Shown: positions 10,228 through 20,107 of the stretch, in pieces
Layout: each line of letters starts with the position of its first letter
Numbering within the stretch: position 1 is the first letter of the stretch
Source of the DNA: an uncultured Alphaproteobacteria bacterium
GTDB taxonomy: Bacteria; Pseudomonadota; Alphaproteobacteria; Caulobacterales; Caulobacteraceae
DNA length: 64,000 bases
NCBI GenBank assembly: GCA_903909375.1
Contig: CAIVVM010000047.1
Span: forward strand, 1-64,000
Direction: 5' to 3'
Translations under genes and position numbers: made by a program
Notes under the pieces: generated by a model
What the model saw: only the letters and a program-made list of their open reading frames with translations
Database searches by the model: none
What the model was told of the DNA's origin: nothing

Positions 10228-11295
10228 CTACTCGGCCCCTTCCTCCTTCACCGCACCGCGATTGCCTTCCATCTCACGGCCCTGGCGTTCCTCCTCGCGG
10301 GCGCCGGCGAGGATGCCTTGCAGCGCATAGTTGCCCTCGTGGCAGGCGTACTCATAGACCATCTCGCTTGACGCGTTGAACGCCTGCTCGCCCTTGACCG
10401 GCTCGGTGAAGGTCGCGGGATCGATGACCTCGAAGGTGTATTTGATCTGCTGCGGGGAAATACGGGTGAAGCGTTCGATCACCCGCATGTTCTCGGTGGC
10501 GCCGCGGAAGGTCTGGTCGCGCCGGAAGTTGGCGGTCTCGACCACCAGGGTGTCACCCTCCCAGCGCCCGATGCTGTCGCCCATCCACTGCCGGACAGAC
10601 GCCGGTTTGTGCGTGCTGTTCAGGCGGATGATCCGTGTGTCATGGACCATTTCGATCTGGATCATCACCTCATCGCCGGTCTGGGCGATCTGGTAGTGGT
10701 TGTTGTAGAGCACCGGCAACATCGGCGGGCCGGACGTCGAGCCAAAACCCACCAGGCAGCGCTCGCCCAGGGGGCGCCGTTCCGGCCCGTCGAAGTTGCC
10801 CAGCCGGCCATTGCCGAAGGCCGCGCGCTGGCGGGCGAGGGCGGCGGCGCTCAAGGGCAAGCGGCCGTTCTTTGGTTCAACCAGGATGGACGAGCGGGCC
10901 TCGCCGCCGATGCGGATCACCTTGGTTCCCGGCGCCACCCAGAAGGCGTTGTAACCGCAGGCCGGGCCGCTGGAGCCGTCGCCGCAGGTGGGCAGATCAT
11001 CGACCCCGGTCTTCTGGTCGGTAGGTCGGCCCGCGACGTCCATGGCCCTGGCCGTCACGCCTTCGATCCGGCGCGCTTCATCTTCGGACAGGACAAGCCG
11101 GTCGCCGAAGCGCGGATCGCGTTCCAGACGGGTGATGGTGGCGTTGGTCCAGACGCCGGAGAGGTCCGGGTGACCCCAGACGTTCCGCGGCGCCTTCCAT
11201 GCGGAAGCCTTGGCGGCGGGGGGCTGAGTCTGGGCGGCGGCTGGCAGGGCCAGGCCAAGGCAGGCAGAGACGAGCACCAGGGCGCGTAAAGTCAT
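10228..11295 (-). CDS. Secreted conserved hypothetical protein
   Basis: Signal peptide MTLRALVLVSACLGLALPAAAQ; WGHPDLSGVWTNATITRLERDP motif. Confidence 0.7.
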   Translation of the reverse strand: MTLRALVLVSACLGLALPAAAQTQPPAAKASAWKAPRNVWGHPDLSGVWTNATITRLERDPRFGDRLVLSEDEARRIEGVTARAMDVAGRPTDQKTGVDDLPTCGDGSSGPACGYNAFWVAPGTKVIRIGGEARSSILVEPKNGRLPLSAAALARQRAAFGNGRLGNFDGPERRPLGERCLVGFGSTSGPPMLPVLYNNHYQIAQTGDEVMIQIEMVHDTRIIRLNSTHKPASVRQWMGDSIGRWEGDTLVVETANFRRDQTFRGATENMRVIERFTRISPQQIKYTFEVIDPATFTEPVKGEQAFNASSEMVYEYACHEGNYALQGILAGAREEERQGREMEGNRGAVKEEGAE

Positions 11296-11373
11296 TTCAG
11301 AGCCTCCCGACAAACCGGATATTCCAATCCGTTACCGCGGAGGATAGGCCGTAAATTCGAAACGGAAAGGCCT

Positions 11374-12333
11374 TTAGCCGGTCGGCGGAACCACACGCAG
11401 TGGAGGCCTGACCAGTACCAGCCTCTTGCCGCCAAGATCCAGGCCCAAGCGGTACTGGCGAAATAGCCCCGCGCCCAGGAGGCCTTCCGGGCCGCCGGCG
11501 CCGAACGCGGGGCGATAGATCTGAATGTCCACCGCCGGGAGATCCAGAATTCCAATCCGGACGGAGCGCGCGGTGACGATCCGGTTCAGGCTGAACCCGC
11601 CCAGATTGACAGAGTGCGCGGCGCCCTGCGTGCGGCCCGGGGAAAGCAGGCCCGCCTTGCGCGCAGCGGCTTCTGACAGCGCCAGCAGGCGGCTGGAACC
11701 TGTGTCCACGAGCACATCGACCGGATCGGCGTCCTCAATCTTCACGGCCACCACGGGCGCGCCGCCGCGCCGCCGCAGCGGCAGGTCGATGCCGTCACGC
11801 GAGGGCTGGTAGGCGCCTGTGCTGAGGAACCGGACGCGCGCGCCCGGGAAGTCCGCCTCGACCACGAGGTGGCGCAGGAGGTCACGGCCAATCAACATCT
11901 GAAAGTCCCGCCCGCTGAGGGCCGAGACTCCCGCCAGATCCAGTGCCGCAGCGTGTAGCCCAGGGACTGAAAGTCCGGGCATGGCCAGGTCCAGGGTGAC
12001 CGAGTGGGTCAGGTCCGGTTTTCCGCTCACGCCAAAAGCCAGCATAGGCGCCGTCAAAGGCCGGCGCAGTCCCAGACGATGGGCGAGCTCGCCGTCGACG
12101 GCGGTCATCTGTGCGCCGGAATCGACAATTGCGCGGATAGGTACGCCGTTCACAGCCACGGTGAGATCGATCAGTCCGCCGCCCGGGGACATCGCCATCC
12201 AGGGTGTGTCGCGACCGTTGGTCAGTCGCACGTCCGGTGGCGGCCAGGGCAGACGGTCGCGTACCAGCCAGACGCCGGCCACGCCGGAGGCCAGAAGCGC
12301 CGCGCGTGAGAGCAGGGCGCGGCGTGTGGTCAC
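11374..12333 (-). CDS. Retropepsin-like aspartic protease with two D[ST]G motifs
   Basis: IVDSGAQMTAVD and VLVDTGSSRLLAL in one chain; N-terminal signal/TM segment. Confidence 0.8.
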   Translation of the reverse strand: MTTRRALLSRAALLASGVAGVWLVRDRLPWPPPDVRLTNGRDTPWMAMSPGGGLIDLTVAVNGVPIRAIVDSGAQMTAVDGELAHRLGLRRPLTAPMLAFGVSGKPDLTHSVTLDLAMPGLSVPGLHAAALDLAGVSALSGRDFQMLIGRDLLRHLVVEADFPGARVRFLSTGAYQPSRDGIDLPLRRRGGAPVVAVKIEDADPVDVLVDTGSSRLLALSEAAARKAGLLSPGRTQGAAHSVNLGGFSLNRIVTARSVRIGILDLPAVDIQIYRPAFGAGGPEGLLGAGLFRQYRLGLDLGGKRLVLVRPPLRVVPPTG

Positions 12334-13397
12334 TGTGTCTGCAGTTCTTCCGCGCCCAGGTTGAAGGCCCCATCCAGCCAGGCGGTGATCTCTCGGGCTG
12401 CCGGGTGATCAAAGGCGGCGAACCGAGCTTTCAGGCGCGCCTTGCGCTCATCATCGAGACCCTTGAGGCCCGTGTCCTCAAGCAGCAACAACGTGCGTTC
12501 CACGGCATTGGCAAGGTCCGGGCCGAGTACAGTCATCGCCGCGCGGCGGAAGGCCGCCAGATATTCGTAAGCCTCGCCCTGCGCATAGCTCTCCGCCAGC
12601 GTCAGGGCTGGAATGCGCGACAGCACAGCTTGCGAGGCCGTGTTGATGGCGTGGCCGGAGATGTGTGCGGCGATCGAGGCCGGGCGGCCGGTGAAGGCGC
12701 GCAGATGCAGATGCTGGCTCATCCGCGGGCCGTCATTGACGGGATAGTTGTCCCAGAGGAACGGTTTGCGGCGCATCTGTTCGGTTACGCGCGCCAGATG
12801 GCCGGGAGAATACTCGCGGGAGCAAACCTCTTCGCCGGTCCACATCAGCTGGATCGCGGGATCGAGGCCGGAGCCCAGATCTTCCAGATAGTTGGCGGGC
12901 CGCTGGCCGAATGCCCGGTCCAGCACCGGGTCGTCGGTGTAGTAGCTGGGGCAGGCGATGACCCGCGATGCGGTCGTACGCCCGGCGATCCAGTGGATGA
13001 TCTCGACCTGGCGCGCGGCAAGACCTGGCAGGTCGCCCTTCATGTCGTCGAAGAATACTCCGAGATCGGCCAGGCCCAGGCTTTCGAGCTGGGCCAGCTT
13101 GGCGGCGAGCGCAGCCTTCGCGTCCTCATCGAAACCCAGGAACAGCTCGTAGGGGCTGAGGCCCACGCCGAAGCGAACCCCGGCGTCGCGACAGGTCCCG
13201 GCGAAGGCGCCCAGCGCCGCGAGTTCGGCGTCGGGATAGGGCTCGCGCCAACGGCGGCGTAAGTAGCCGTCCGCCTTCGGGGCATAGAGGTAGAAGCTGT
13301 AGCCGTGCGGCGCCAGCGCCCGAACCATGTCGGCCCGCTCTGTCCAGCTGTAGGGACGACCGAAGAAACCTTCGATGATTCCGAGATCGATGCTCAT
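12330..13397 (-). CDS. GH84 family beta-N-acetylglucosaminidase (OGA-like)
   Basis: IIEGFFGRPYSW, catalytic VFFDDMKGD (Asp-Asp), WTGEEVCS and LWDNYPVNDG motifs; no signal peptide. Confidence 0.88.
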   Translation of the reverse strand: MSIDLGIIEGFFGRPYSWTERADMVRALAPHGYSFYLYAPKADGYLRRRWREPYPDAELAALGAFAGTCRDAGVRFGVGLSPYELFLGFDEDAKAALAAKLAQLESLGLADLGVFFDDMKGDLPGLAARQVEIIHWIAGRTTASRVIACPSYYTDDPVLDRAFGQRPANYLEDLGSGLDPAIQLMWTGEEVCSREYSPGHLARVTEQMRRKPFLWDNYPVNDGPRMSQHLHLRAFTGRPASIAAHISGHAINTASQAVLSRIPALTLAESYAQGEAYEYLAAFRRAAMTVLGPDLANAVERTLLLLEDTGLKGLDDERKARLKARFAAFDHPAAREITAWLDGAFNLGAEELQTQ

Positions 13398-13472
13398 GTG
13401 CCGAGACTAACGGCAGGCGTTGCGTTGACGATGTAAATTTGTAAGGTCGCCACCGAAAAAGGAGCCGCGATC

Positions 13473-14630
13473 ATGAACCCCGCCGCAGAGTTCGACATCA
13501 TCGTCTATGGCGCTACCGGATACACTGGCCGCCTCGTCGCCGAGCATCTGGCTGCGCGATATGGCGTCGGCGGCGAAGTCAAATGGGCGATGGCCGGGCG
13601 CTCGGCGGCGAAACTGGCCGAGGTGCGTGACGAAATCGGCGCGCCCAAGGACACGCCCCTGATCGTGGCCGACGCGTCGAATGCGGATTCGGTCTCGGCG
13701 ATGGTCAACCGCGCCAAGGCGATCATCACGACGGTTGGGCCCTATCAACTCTATGGCTCGGACCTGGTGGCGGCCTGTGCGAAGGCCGGCACGGACTATC
13801 TGGACCTGAGTGGCGAGCCCAACTGGATGCGTCAGATGATCGACGCCCATGACGCAGCGGCCAAGGCGTCAGGCGCGCGGATCCTGCACTCGGTGGGCTT
13901 TGACTCGGTGCCGTTCGAACTGGGCGTCTACTTCTGCCAGGAAACGGCGAAGGCGAAGCTGGGTGGGGTTGTTCCACGCGTGAAGGGACGGGTGCGGGGC
14001 ATGCAGGGCGGCCTGTCCGGCGGCACGGCGGCCAGCGGGGCGGCCACCATGGCCGCGATCCAGAAGGATCCGTCGATGCTGGCGATTATGATGAGCCCCT
14101 TCGGGCTGACGCCGGGCTTTCAGGGCCCCGCCCAGCCCACCGGTCAGGAGGCCGGGGAAGATCCCGACGTTGGACCGGTCGCACCGTTCATGATGGCGGT
14201 GATCAATTCCAAGAACGTGCACCGCTCGAATTTGCTGATGGGTCACGCCTATGGCCAGGACTTCGTCTACGACGAAATGGTGATGAGTTCGCCGGAGTCC
14301 GGCGGGCCAGGATTCACCGACATGGCCTCGTTGCCGGGCGGCGTGCCCAAGCCGGGCGACGGCCCGACCAAGGCCGAACGTGAGGCAGGTTTCTACGACA
14401 TCCTGTTCGTGGGCATCGCCGCCGACGGCCGCCAGGTGCGGGTATCGGTAAAGGGCGACATGGACCCGGGATATGGTTCCACGTCCAAGATGCTGGCCGA
14501 GGCGGCGATCTGTCTCGTGCGCGCGCCCGACGTTGCGGGCGGTGTCTGGACCCCGGGCGCGGCGCTGCAGGGGCGGCTGGTGGACCGACTGCAGACCCAC
14601 GCGGGCCTCAGCTTCGTTGTTGAGAGCTGA
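13473..14630 (+). CDS. Saccharopine dehydrogenase-like / trans-acting enoyl reductase family protein
   Basis: IIVYGATGYTGRLVAEHLAARYG Rossmann motif; HSVGFDSVPFELGVY. Confidence 0.85.
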   Translation: MNPAAEFDIIVYGATGYTGRLVAEHLAARYGVGGEVKWAMAGRSAAKLAEVRDEIGAPKDTPLIVADASNADSVSAMVNRAKAIITTVGPYQLYGSDLVAACAKAGTDYLDLSGEPNWMRQMIDAHDAAAKASGARILHSVGFDSVPFELGVYFCQETAKAKLGGVVPRVKGRVRGMQGGLSGGTAASGAATMAAIQKDPSMLAIMMSPFGLTPGFQGPAQPTGQEAGEDPDVGPVAPFMMAVINSKNVHRSNLLMGHAYGQDFVYDEMVMSSPESGGPGFTDMASLPGGVPKPGDGPTKAEREAGFYDILFVGIAADGRQVRVSVKGDMDPGYGSTSKMLAEAAICLVRAPDVAGGVWTPGAALQGRLVDRLQTHAGLSFVVES

Positions 14631-14633
14631 GAC

Positions 14634-15419
14634 TCAGGCCGCCGTCCAGCCGCCATCCATTGACAGATTCGCGCCTGTGATCTGGCTGGCGGCGTCCGAG
14701 CACAGGAAGACGGCCATGGCCGCCACCTGATCCGAGGTCACGAACTGCTTGGTGGGTTGGGCGGCCAGCAGGACGTCGTTGATCACCTGCGCCTTGGACA
14801 TGCCGCGGGCGGCCATGGTGTCGGGGATCTGCTTCTCCACCAGCGGCGTCCAGACGTAGCCGGGGCTGATGCAGTTGACGGTGATCTTCGAGGCCGCCAC
14901 TTCGAGCGCTGCCGTCTTGGTGAGACCGACCAGGCCGTGCTTCGCCGCCACATAGGCCGACTTGAAGGGCGAGGCGACCAGGCTGTGGGCCGAGGCAGTG
15001 GAGATGATCCGGCCCCACTGGCGCGCCTTCATCCCCGGAATTGCCGCGCGCATGGCGTGGAAGGCTGAAGACAGATTGATCGCCAGGATCTGGTTCCATT
15101 TGTCGACCGGGAACTCATCGACGGGCGCCACGTGCTGGATCCCGGCGTTGTTGACCAGGATGTCCACCCCGCCAAATCTTGCCTCGGCCGCGGCGATCAT
15201 GGCGGCAATGGCTGCGCCATCGGTCATGTCCGCACCGTCATAGCTGGCCTTGACCCCGAATTCGGCTTCGATGCCGGCCCGCTCGGCCTCGATGGCGGCG
15301 GGGTCGCCAAACCCGTTGAGAACCACATTGGCGCCTTCCCGGGCCATGGCGCGGGCGATGGCCAGACCGATCCCGCTGGTGGATCCGGTGATCAGGGCGG
15401 TCTTGTTTGCGAGGGTCAT
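14634..15419 (-). CDS. bdhA: 3-hydroxybutyrate dehydrogenase (SDR)
   Basis: TGSTSGIG, NNAGIQHV, YVAAKHGLVGLTK motifs typical of D-beta-hydroxybutyrate dehydrogenase. Confidence 0.88.
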   Translation of the reverse strand: MTLANKTALITGSTSGIGLAIARAMAREGANVVLNGFGDPAAIEAERAGIEAEFGVKASYDGADMTDGAAIAAMIAAAEARFGGVDILVNNAGIQHVAPVDEFPVDKWNQILAINLSSAFHAMRAAIPGMKARQWGRIISTASAHSLVASPFKSAYVAAKHGLVGLTKTAALEVAASKITVNCISPGYVWTPLVEKQIPDTMAARGMSKAQVINDVLLAAQPTKQFVTSDQVAAMAVFLCSDAASQITGANLSMDGGWTAA

Positions 15420-15521
15420 TCAGAGCTCCGGGGCGTCTGGAAGGGCAGGGGCAACGTCATGACCCATCCGGGCCTGAACGGCCACCGCCCGAATGATGAT
15501 ACCGGCCGCGATTGGTTCGCC

Positions 15522-15547
15522 AACCTCCCCCATGAATGGGGGAGGTT
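15522..15547. terminator. Perfect 12-bp-arm hairpin, probable 3' structure/terminator of radC or REP-like element
   Basis: aacctcccccat-ga-atgggggaggtt just beyond the radC 3' end. Confidence 0.5.
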
Positions 15548-15564
15548 CTTCTCTTCTCGTCGGC

Positions 15565-16311
15565 TCACATCAGCCCCAGCGCCTTGAAGCTGGCTACGCC
15601 GTCGCGGCCGACCACCAGATGGTCGTGGATGGTGATGCGCAGCGGTCGGGCGGCGTCTACGATCTGGCGGGTCATGTCGACGTCGGCGGATGAGGGGGTC
15701 GGGTCGCCCGACGGGTGGTTGTGCACCAGGATCACCGCGCTGGCCGATAGTTCGAGCGCGCGGCGAACCACTTCGCGCGGATAGACCGGCGCATGATCCA
15801 CCGTGCCGCGGTTCATGATCTCATCGGCGATGAGCTGGTTCTTCTTGTCGAGGAAGAGGACGCGAAACTGTTCGCGTGCTTCATGGGCCAGAGCCGTCTT
15901 CACATAGGCCAGCAGCGCGGCCCAGGATGAGATCACCGGGCGACGGACTACCTGTTCGCGCGCCGTGCGCAGGCCGGCCTCGTGCAGGAGCTTCAGGTCC
16001 AGGGCCACGGCGTCTCCTACGCCAGCCACCGTGCGCAGGTCCTCTGCCGTTGCGCCCAGCACCGCGCCCAGCGATCCGAACCTGGCGAGAAGTTGCTTGG
16101 CCAGCGGCTTGACGTCGCCGCGCGGAACAGAGCGGAACAGAAGGAGCTCCAGCACCTCATAGTCCGGCAGGGCGGGCAGGCCGCCTGCCATCGCACGCTC
16201 TCGCAACCGCTCCCGGTGGCCCGCATAGTGAGGACGTGGAGTCGCCGGGGAACGTGTCTGCCACAGGTCCGGCTGGGGGGCGGTGTCTTCGACGGCGAAG
16301 GGGCGGCTCAT
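15565..16311 (-). CDS. radC: RadC family JAB-domain protein
   Basis: [27 protein letters not shown] motif; HhH region upstream; start placed at MSRPFAVE. Confidence 0.9.
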   Translation of the reverse strand: MSRPFAVEDTAPQPDLWQTRSPATPRPHYAGHRERLRERAMAGGLPALPDYEVLELLLFRSVPRGDVKPLAKQLLARFGSLGAVLGATAEDLRTVAGVGDAVALDLKLLHEAGLRTAREQVVRRPVISSWAALLAYVKTALAHEAREQFRVLFLDKKNQLIADEIMNRGTVDHAPVYPREVVRRALELSASAVILVHNHPSGDPTPSSADVDMTRQIVDAARPLRITIHDHLVVGRDGVASFKALGLM

Positions 16312-16320
16312 TTCGCTAAT

Positions 16321-16335
16321 GTTCCGCAAGTGTTC
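16321..16335. promoter_or_regulatory. Putative alphaproteobacterial LexA/SOS box (GTTC-N7-GTTC)
   Basis: GTTCcgcaagtGTTC, 10 nt upstream of the proposed radC start. Confidence 0.7.
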
Positions 16336-16517
16336 CGTTTCTGCAAGTGCGAAGCGGACATCCCTGATCGGAAAGCCAGACCACAGGTCGCGCGACGCTC
16401 TGGAAGCTATCCGTTTCAGATGGAATCATCGGGATCGGATAAACCGGCTCGTTTTCATACATTTAGAGCGCAACGGGCGCTTGCGCCGGTATTCACTTCA
16501 AACTGTCACGCTCACAT

Positions 16518-19500
16518 CTAGCCGCCGGCGACCGCAATGGCATTGTCGTCAGAGTCCCGGTCGATCTGTTTGTTGTAGGGGTCTACGCCAGCGTAGGTCG
16601 GCTTCCTGTCGACCGTAAACCGGATGGTTTGGACGCCCGTTCGAAGGCCGACCTTCTGGAAGGCCAGCACGTTCTTCGATGAAAAGCCCGCCTTCCCTGG
16701 TTCTGCCGTAAAGACCCCGATATCGAAAACCTCGCTGTCCGGAATAGCGACCGGCGTCTCCTTGCCGCGCCCGTCGGCATAAGTCTTCTTCGCCTCAACA
16801 GTCAGAACGACGTCGTAGCGACCGTCCGCACGTTTCTTTACAACGGCCGAGCGGGTTTTCAGATCGTAGAGCGTGATCTTTTCGAAGAGGTCGGTGATCA
16901 ACTGCTGGTGCTCAGGTCCCGCCTCGGCGCGCAACGCATCGACAAGGTCCTGTGATCGCGGATAGGGCGCGCCCTTGAAGGCGTACTGGGCGATTACGCG
17001 ACGCAGGGCCGCATTGATCCTGGCCTCTCCCATGCGATCACGCAGCAGGTACATGACCAGAGAACCCTTGTTGTAGTGAATATAGCCCTGGTTTTCGACG
17101 CGGATCAGCGGCAGCTCCTCGACCAGTTCGCCGCCCCGGTTTCGCAGGTATTCATCCAGTTCCCGCTTCAGGAACTTGCGGATGCCTTCGGGCCCGAAAG
17201 TCTTTTCCATCACGATCAGCGCCGAGTACTGGGCCAGGGTCTCGGAAAGTGCGGTCCCGCCTTGCATGTCGGCGCCGACCACCTGGTGGGCCCACCATTG
17301 GTGCGCCAGCTCGTGAGCGGTGACGTAGGTGACGTAGTCGATCTTGTCAGGTTTTGTGTTGTCCGCGATGAAACCGATACCCTCGGAATAGGGCATGGTG
17401 TTGGCGAAGGCCTGGGCGAACTGGGCGTAGTCGGGGAACTCCAGGATCCGCGCCTGACGGAACTGATAGGGGCTGAAGTTGGCCTGGTAGTAATCCAGAC
17501 CGGTCTTGAGGGATTTGATCATCCGCTCGACGTTCCACGGGTGCTGGGCGTCGTAGTAGATGGCCAGTTCGACGCCCTTGTAGGTCTCGCGCTTGATGGC
17601 GTAGCGAGCTGATTGCACCGAGAAAAAGTTCAGCACCGGCGCGTCGGTGCGATAGCGAATGGTGCGCCTGCCATTGGCTGTGACGTCAGAGATTCTGTAG
17701 CCGGGGGCGACCGGCGTCTGGTCGGCGACCGTCGTTATGGTGATGTCGGCATTCACCCAATCGGCATTGTTGACGTAATTGCGCGCCTGGGCTGACCGAT
17801 CTTCCAGCTTTGGGGGGCGAAGCTCGGGTGGCAGGCCGTATTTGCGGCGCTTGGCGCGATCCCGCAGCAGACCCTCACGTTGCATGCCGACGATTGGGGC
17901 GAACTCCATGTTGTCGACAAAGGTCCCGTTGTCGACGAGGCGCGTCGTATTGCCGGAGTTCTTGAAGCCGCGCTGACCCATCAAGGTCTGGAACGAGAGG
18001 ACCGAGGTCTCGCCAGGCAGCAACGGCTTGTCGAAGGTGAAGATCCGATAGTTGTACCGTTCGAAGGTCTGCACGCGGCTCGCGCCGTTCACGTTCATCT
18101 GCAGAGCTTTAGTGTCGCGATCCAGGCGCACGTGGAGTTGGCGGATGGGAGCCTGGGTGTCATTGACCAGCTGATAGACGCCCTCAGTCTTCATCCGTGG
18201 CTCATGCGGATACAGGTCGATGGTGAGGGCGACGTCGGTGATCGAGGGCTGCGGAAGCGTTTCGTATCTGAGGAAAGCTTTCTCGTAGGCCGCCTGCCAT
18301 TTCTCCCCATCCAGCGAGGTCCGATAGGCGTTCAGGATATTGGTGTTGTAGTAGATGTTCGCGCCCAAACCGACGAAGGCGATCAGTGCAAGGCCGCCGA
18401 CCAACCCCGCAGGGCCAGCAAGCCGCCGCGGCAGGCGCGCCAGGCGTGGCGTCAGTCGGGTTTCTGCGCCGCGTCGCCAGAGCAGATGGGACAGGACCAG
18501 CAGCACTACAGCGAACGCCGACCAATAGACGCGGAACCATGCCGCAAAGATTGCATAGTCGCCCTGGCCGTTCATGTCCGACAGCGGCGAGGCGGGCGCG
18601 CCGCCGAAGATGTAGAGGTTATGCTCGAAGCCGATGCGACCCAGCGACAGGGTGGCGATCAGGTAGAGCAGCATCAGGCCCCAGCCCACAAACTTGTGGG
18701 GCGAGATCGTCTGTAGAAACACGGCCAGGATCGCAACCAGCGCCCAGTCAATGGCGTTGGGAACGATATACCAGAAGAGGTATTTTTCGGGCTGGATCGC
18801 CGTGAAGCCCATGCCCAGTTGGACTGCCGCGCCGGTCAGGGCGCTGACCAGCAGCATGCTGAACAGGACGAGGATGATGGCCAGGGCCTTGGGGACCACG
18901 AACGCCCAGTCGGGCACGGCCGTTGCATCGATGATCTCGTGCGTGCGCCGCTCGCGTTCACTCCAGACCAGCTCGCCGGCGTAGTAGACCGAGACGATCA
19001 TCACCATAAGCGTGAAGGCGCCGTTGAGCGTACCGATCACCCAGCGGGTTACGGGATAGAGGGCCGCGCCATTCTGTTCCGCGCCGAGGATCAATCCGCC
19101 CAAGCTGTTGAACAGGCCAAGCACAAGGAGCACCAGAAAGGCCGGGCTCCTGAACACCTGCGCCATGTCGAAGCGAGTGCGCTGCGTCAGTTGGGCCCAG
19201 GCCGTCGCCGGACCAAACCGCGGGCGGGCGAGAGGCTTGGGGACGAAGGCCGTCGCCATGTCAGCTTCGGTGTTCCCCCGCGCCCTGGCGCCGGTGCGCG
19301 CCTCGAAGCGGAACAGGCCATGAGCCAGCGCCAGGGCCGCGACGCCGACGGTTGTCCAGATCAACCGGTTGATCAACAGGGCGCCTTCGATGGGCGGCGT
19401 CAGGGTATTGGCGTCTGCGGCGGTGAAATAGCGGGTCGCCAGACTCCAGGCCGCCAGACCCAGCGGCTCAATCAGGGCTCCCAGCTCGCGCCGCTCTGGA

Positions 19501-20090
19501 TCGCTCATGGCGACGTTGATGAGCAGATACGCAATTAGAAACCCGGCGACGCCAAGATAGGTCGCCATCATGGAGCGGGTGATCGTCGCCAGGGTGAAAA
19601 ATAGCGCCGATGTCATGAACAGGCTGGGCAAGGCCAGCCAGAGATAGGCGAAGGCATAGGCGCCCAGGCGGTTCGGACCCACGGTTTCCGGGTCCATCCA
19701 CGGCGCAAATGAGCCCGCGAGTATCCCCAGCGGCACGACCAGGAAGGCCAGGGCTACAGCCGCGAACGCGCCGGAGAACCGACCGAACAGATAGTCGAAC
19801 TTGTGGATCCGGGTGGACCGGATGATAGGGCCGAACCCGGTTTCCTCGTCACGCACGATGACGTTGGCGACGAAGGCGGTGGATACGAACATGAAGAACA
19901 GCGACATGATCAGCGTGGTCTGACCGATGGCGCTGGGCGAGTTCTTCAGGATGTTGCCGCCGGACCCGATCTGGATCTGATCGATGGTGACCGACCCGAA
20001 CACCAGCAGGAAGAAGATCAGCGAGGCGATCCAGAAGATCGGCTGACGAAGCTGATAGCGCAGCTCGAAGGCTGCGATCTTGCCGAACAT
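16518..20090 (-). CDS. ABC transporter permease fused to M1-family aminopeptidase
   Basis: N-terminal multi-TM ABC-2-type halves; C-terminal HELAHQWWAHQ...E zinc motif; 1190 aa continuous ORF. Confidence 0.9.
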   Translation of the reverse strand: MFGKIAAFELRYQLRQPIFWIASLIFFLLVFGSVTIDQIQIGSGGNILKNSPSAIGQTTLIMSLFFMFVSTAFVANVIVRDEETGFGPIIRSTRIHKFDYLFGRFSGAFAAVALAFLVVPLGILAGSFAPWMDPETVGPNRLGAYAFAYLWLALPSLFMTSALFFTLATITRSMMATYLGVAGFLIAYLLINVAMSDPERRELGALIEPLGLAAWSLATRYFTAADANTLTPPIEGALLINRLIWTTVGVAALALAHGLFRFEARTGARARGNTEADMATAFVPKPLARPRFGPATAWAQLTQRTRFDMAQVFRSPAFLVLLVLGLFNSLGGLILGAEQNGAALYPVTRWVIGTLNGAFTLMVMIVSVYYAGELVWSERERRTHEIIDATAVPDWAFVVPKALAIILVLFSMLLVSALTGAAVQLGMGFTAIQPEKYLFWYIVPNAIDWALVAILAVFLQTISPHKFVGWGLMLLYLIATLSLGRIGFEHNLYIFGGAPASPLSDMNGQGDYAIFAAWFRVYWSAFAVVLLVLSHLLWRRGAETRLTPRLARLPRRLAGPAGLVGGLALIAFVGLGANIYYNTNILNAYRTSLDGEKWQAAYEKAFLRYETLPQPSITDVALTIDLYPHEPRMKTEGVYQLVNDTQAPIRQLHVRLDRDTKALQMNVNGASRVQTFERYNYRIFTFDKPLLPGETSVLSFQTLMGQRGFKNSGNTTRLVDNGTFVDNMEFAPIVGMQREGLLRDRAKRRKYGLPPELRPPKLEDRSAQARNYVNNADWVNADITITTVADQTPVAPGYRISDVTANGRRTIRYRTDAPVLNFFSVQSARYAIKRETYKGVELAIYYDAQHPWNVERMIKSLKTGLDYYQANFSPYQFRQARILEFPDYAQFAQAFANTMPYSEGIGFIADNTKPDKIDYVTYVTAHELAHQWWAHQVVGADMQGGTALSETLAQYSALIVMEKTFGPEGIRKFLKRELDEYLRNRGGELVEELPLIRVENQGYIHYNKGSLVMYLLRDRMGEARINAALRRVIAQYAFKGAPYPRSQDLVDALRAEAGPEHQQLITDLFEKITLYDLKTRSAVVKKRADGRYDVVLTVEAKKTYADGRGKETPVAIPDSEVFDIGVFTAEPGKAGFSSKNVLAFQKVGLRTGVQTIRFTVDRKPTYAGVDPYNKQIDRDSDDNAIAVAGG

Positions 20091-20107
20091 GACGCGTCCT
20101 TCCGGCT

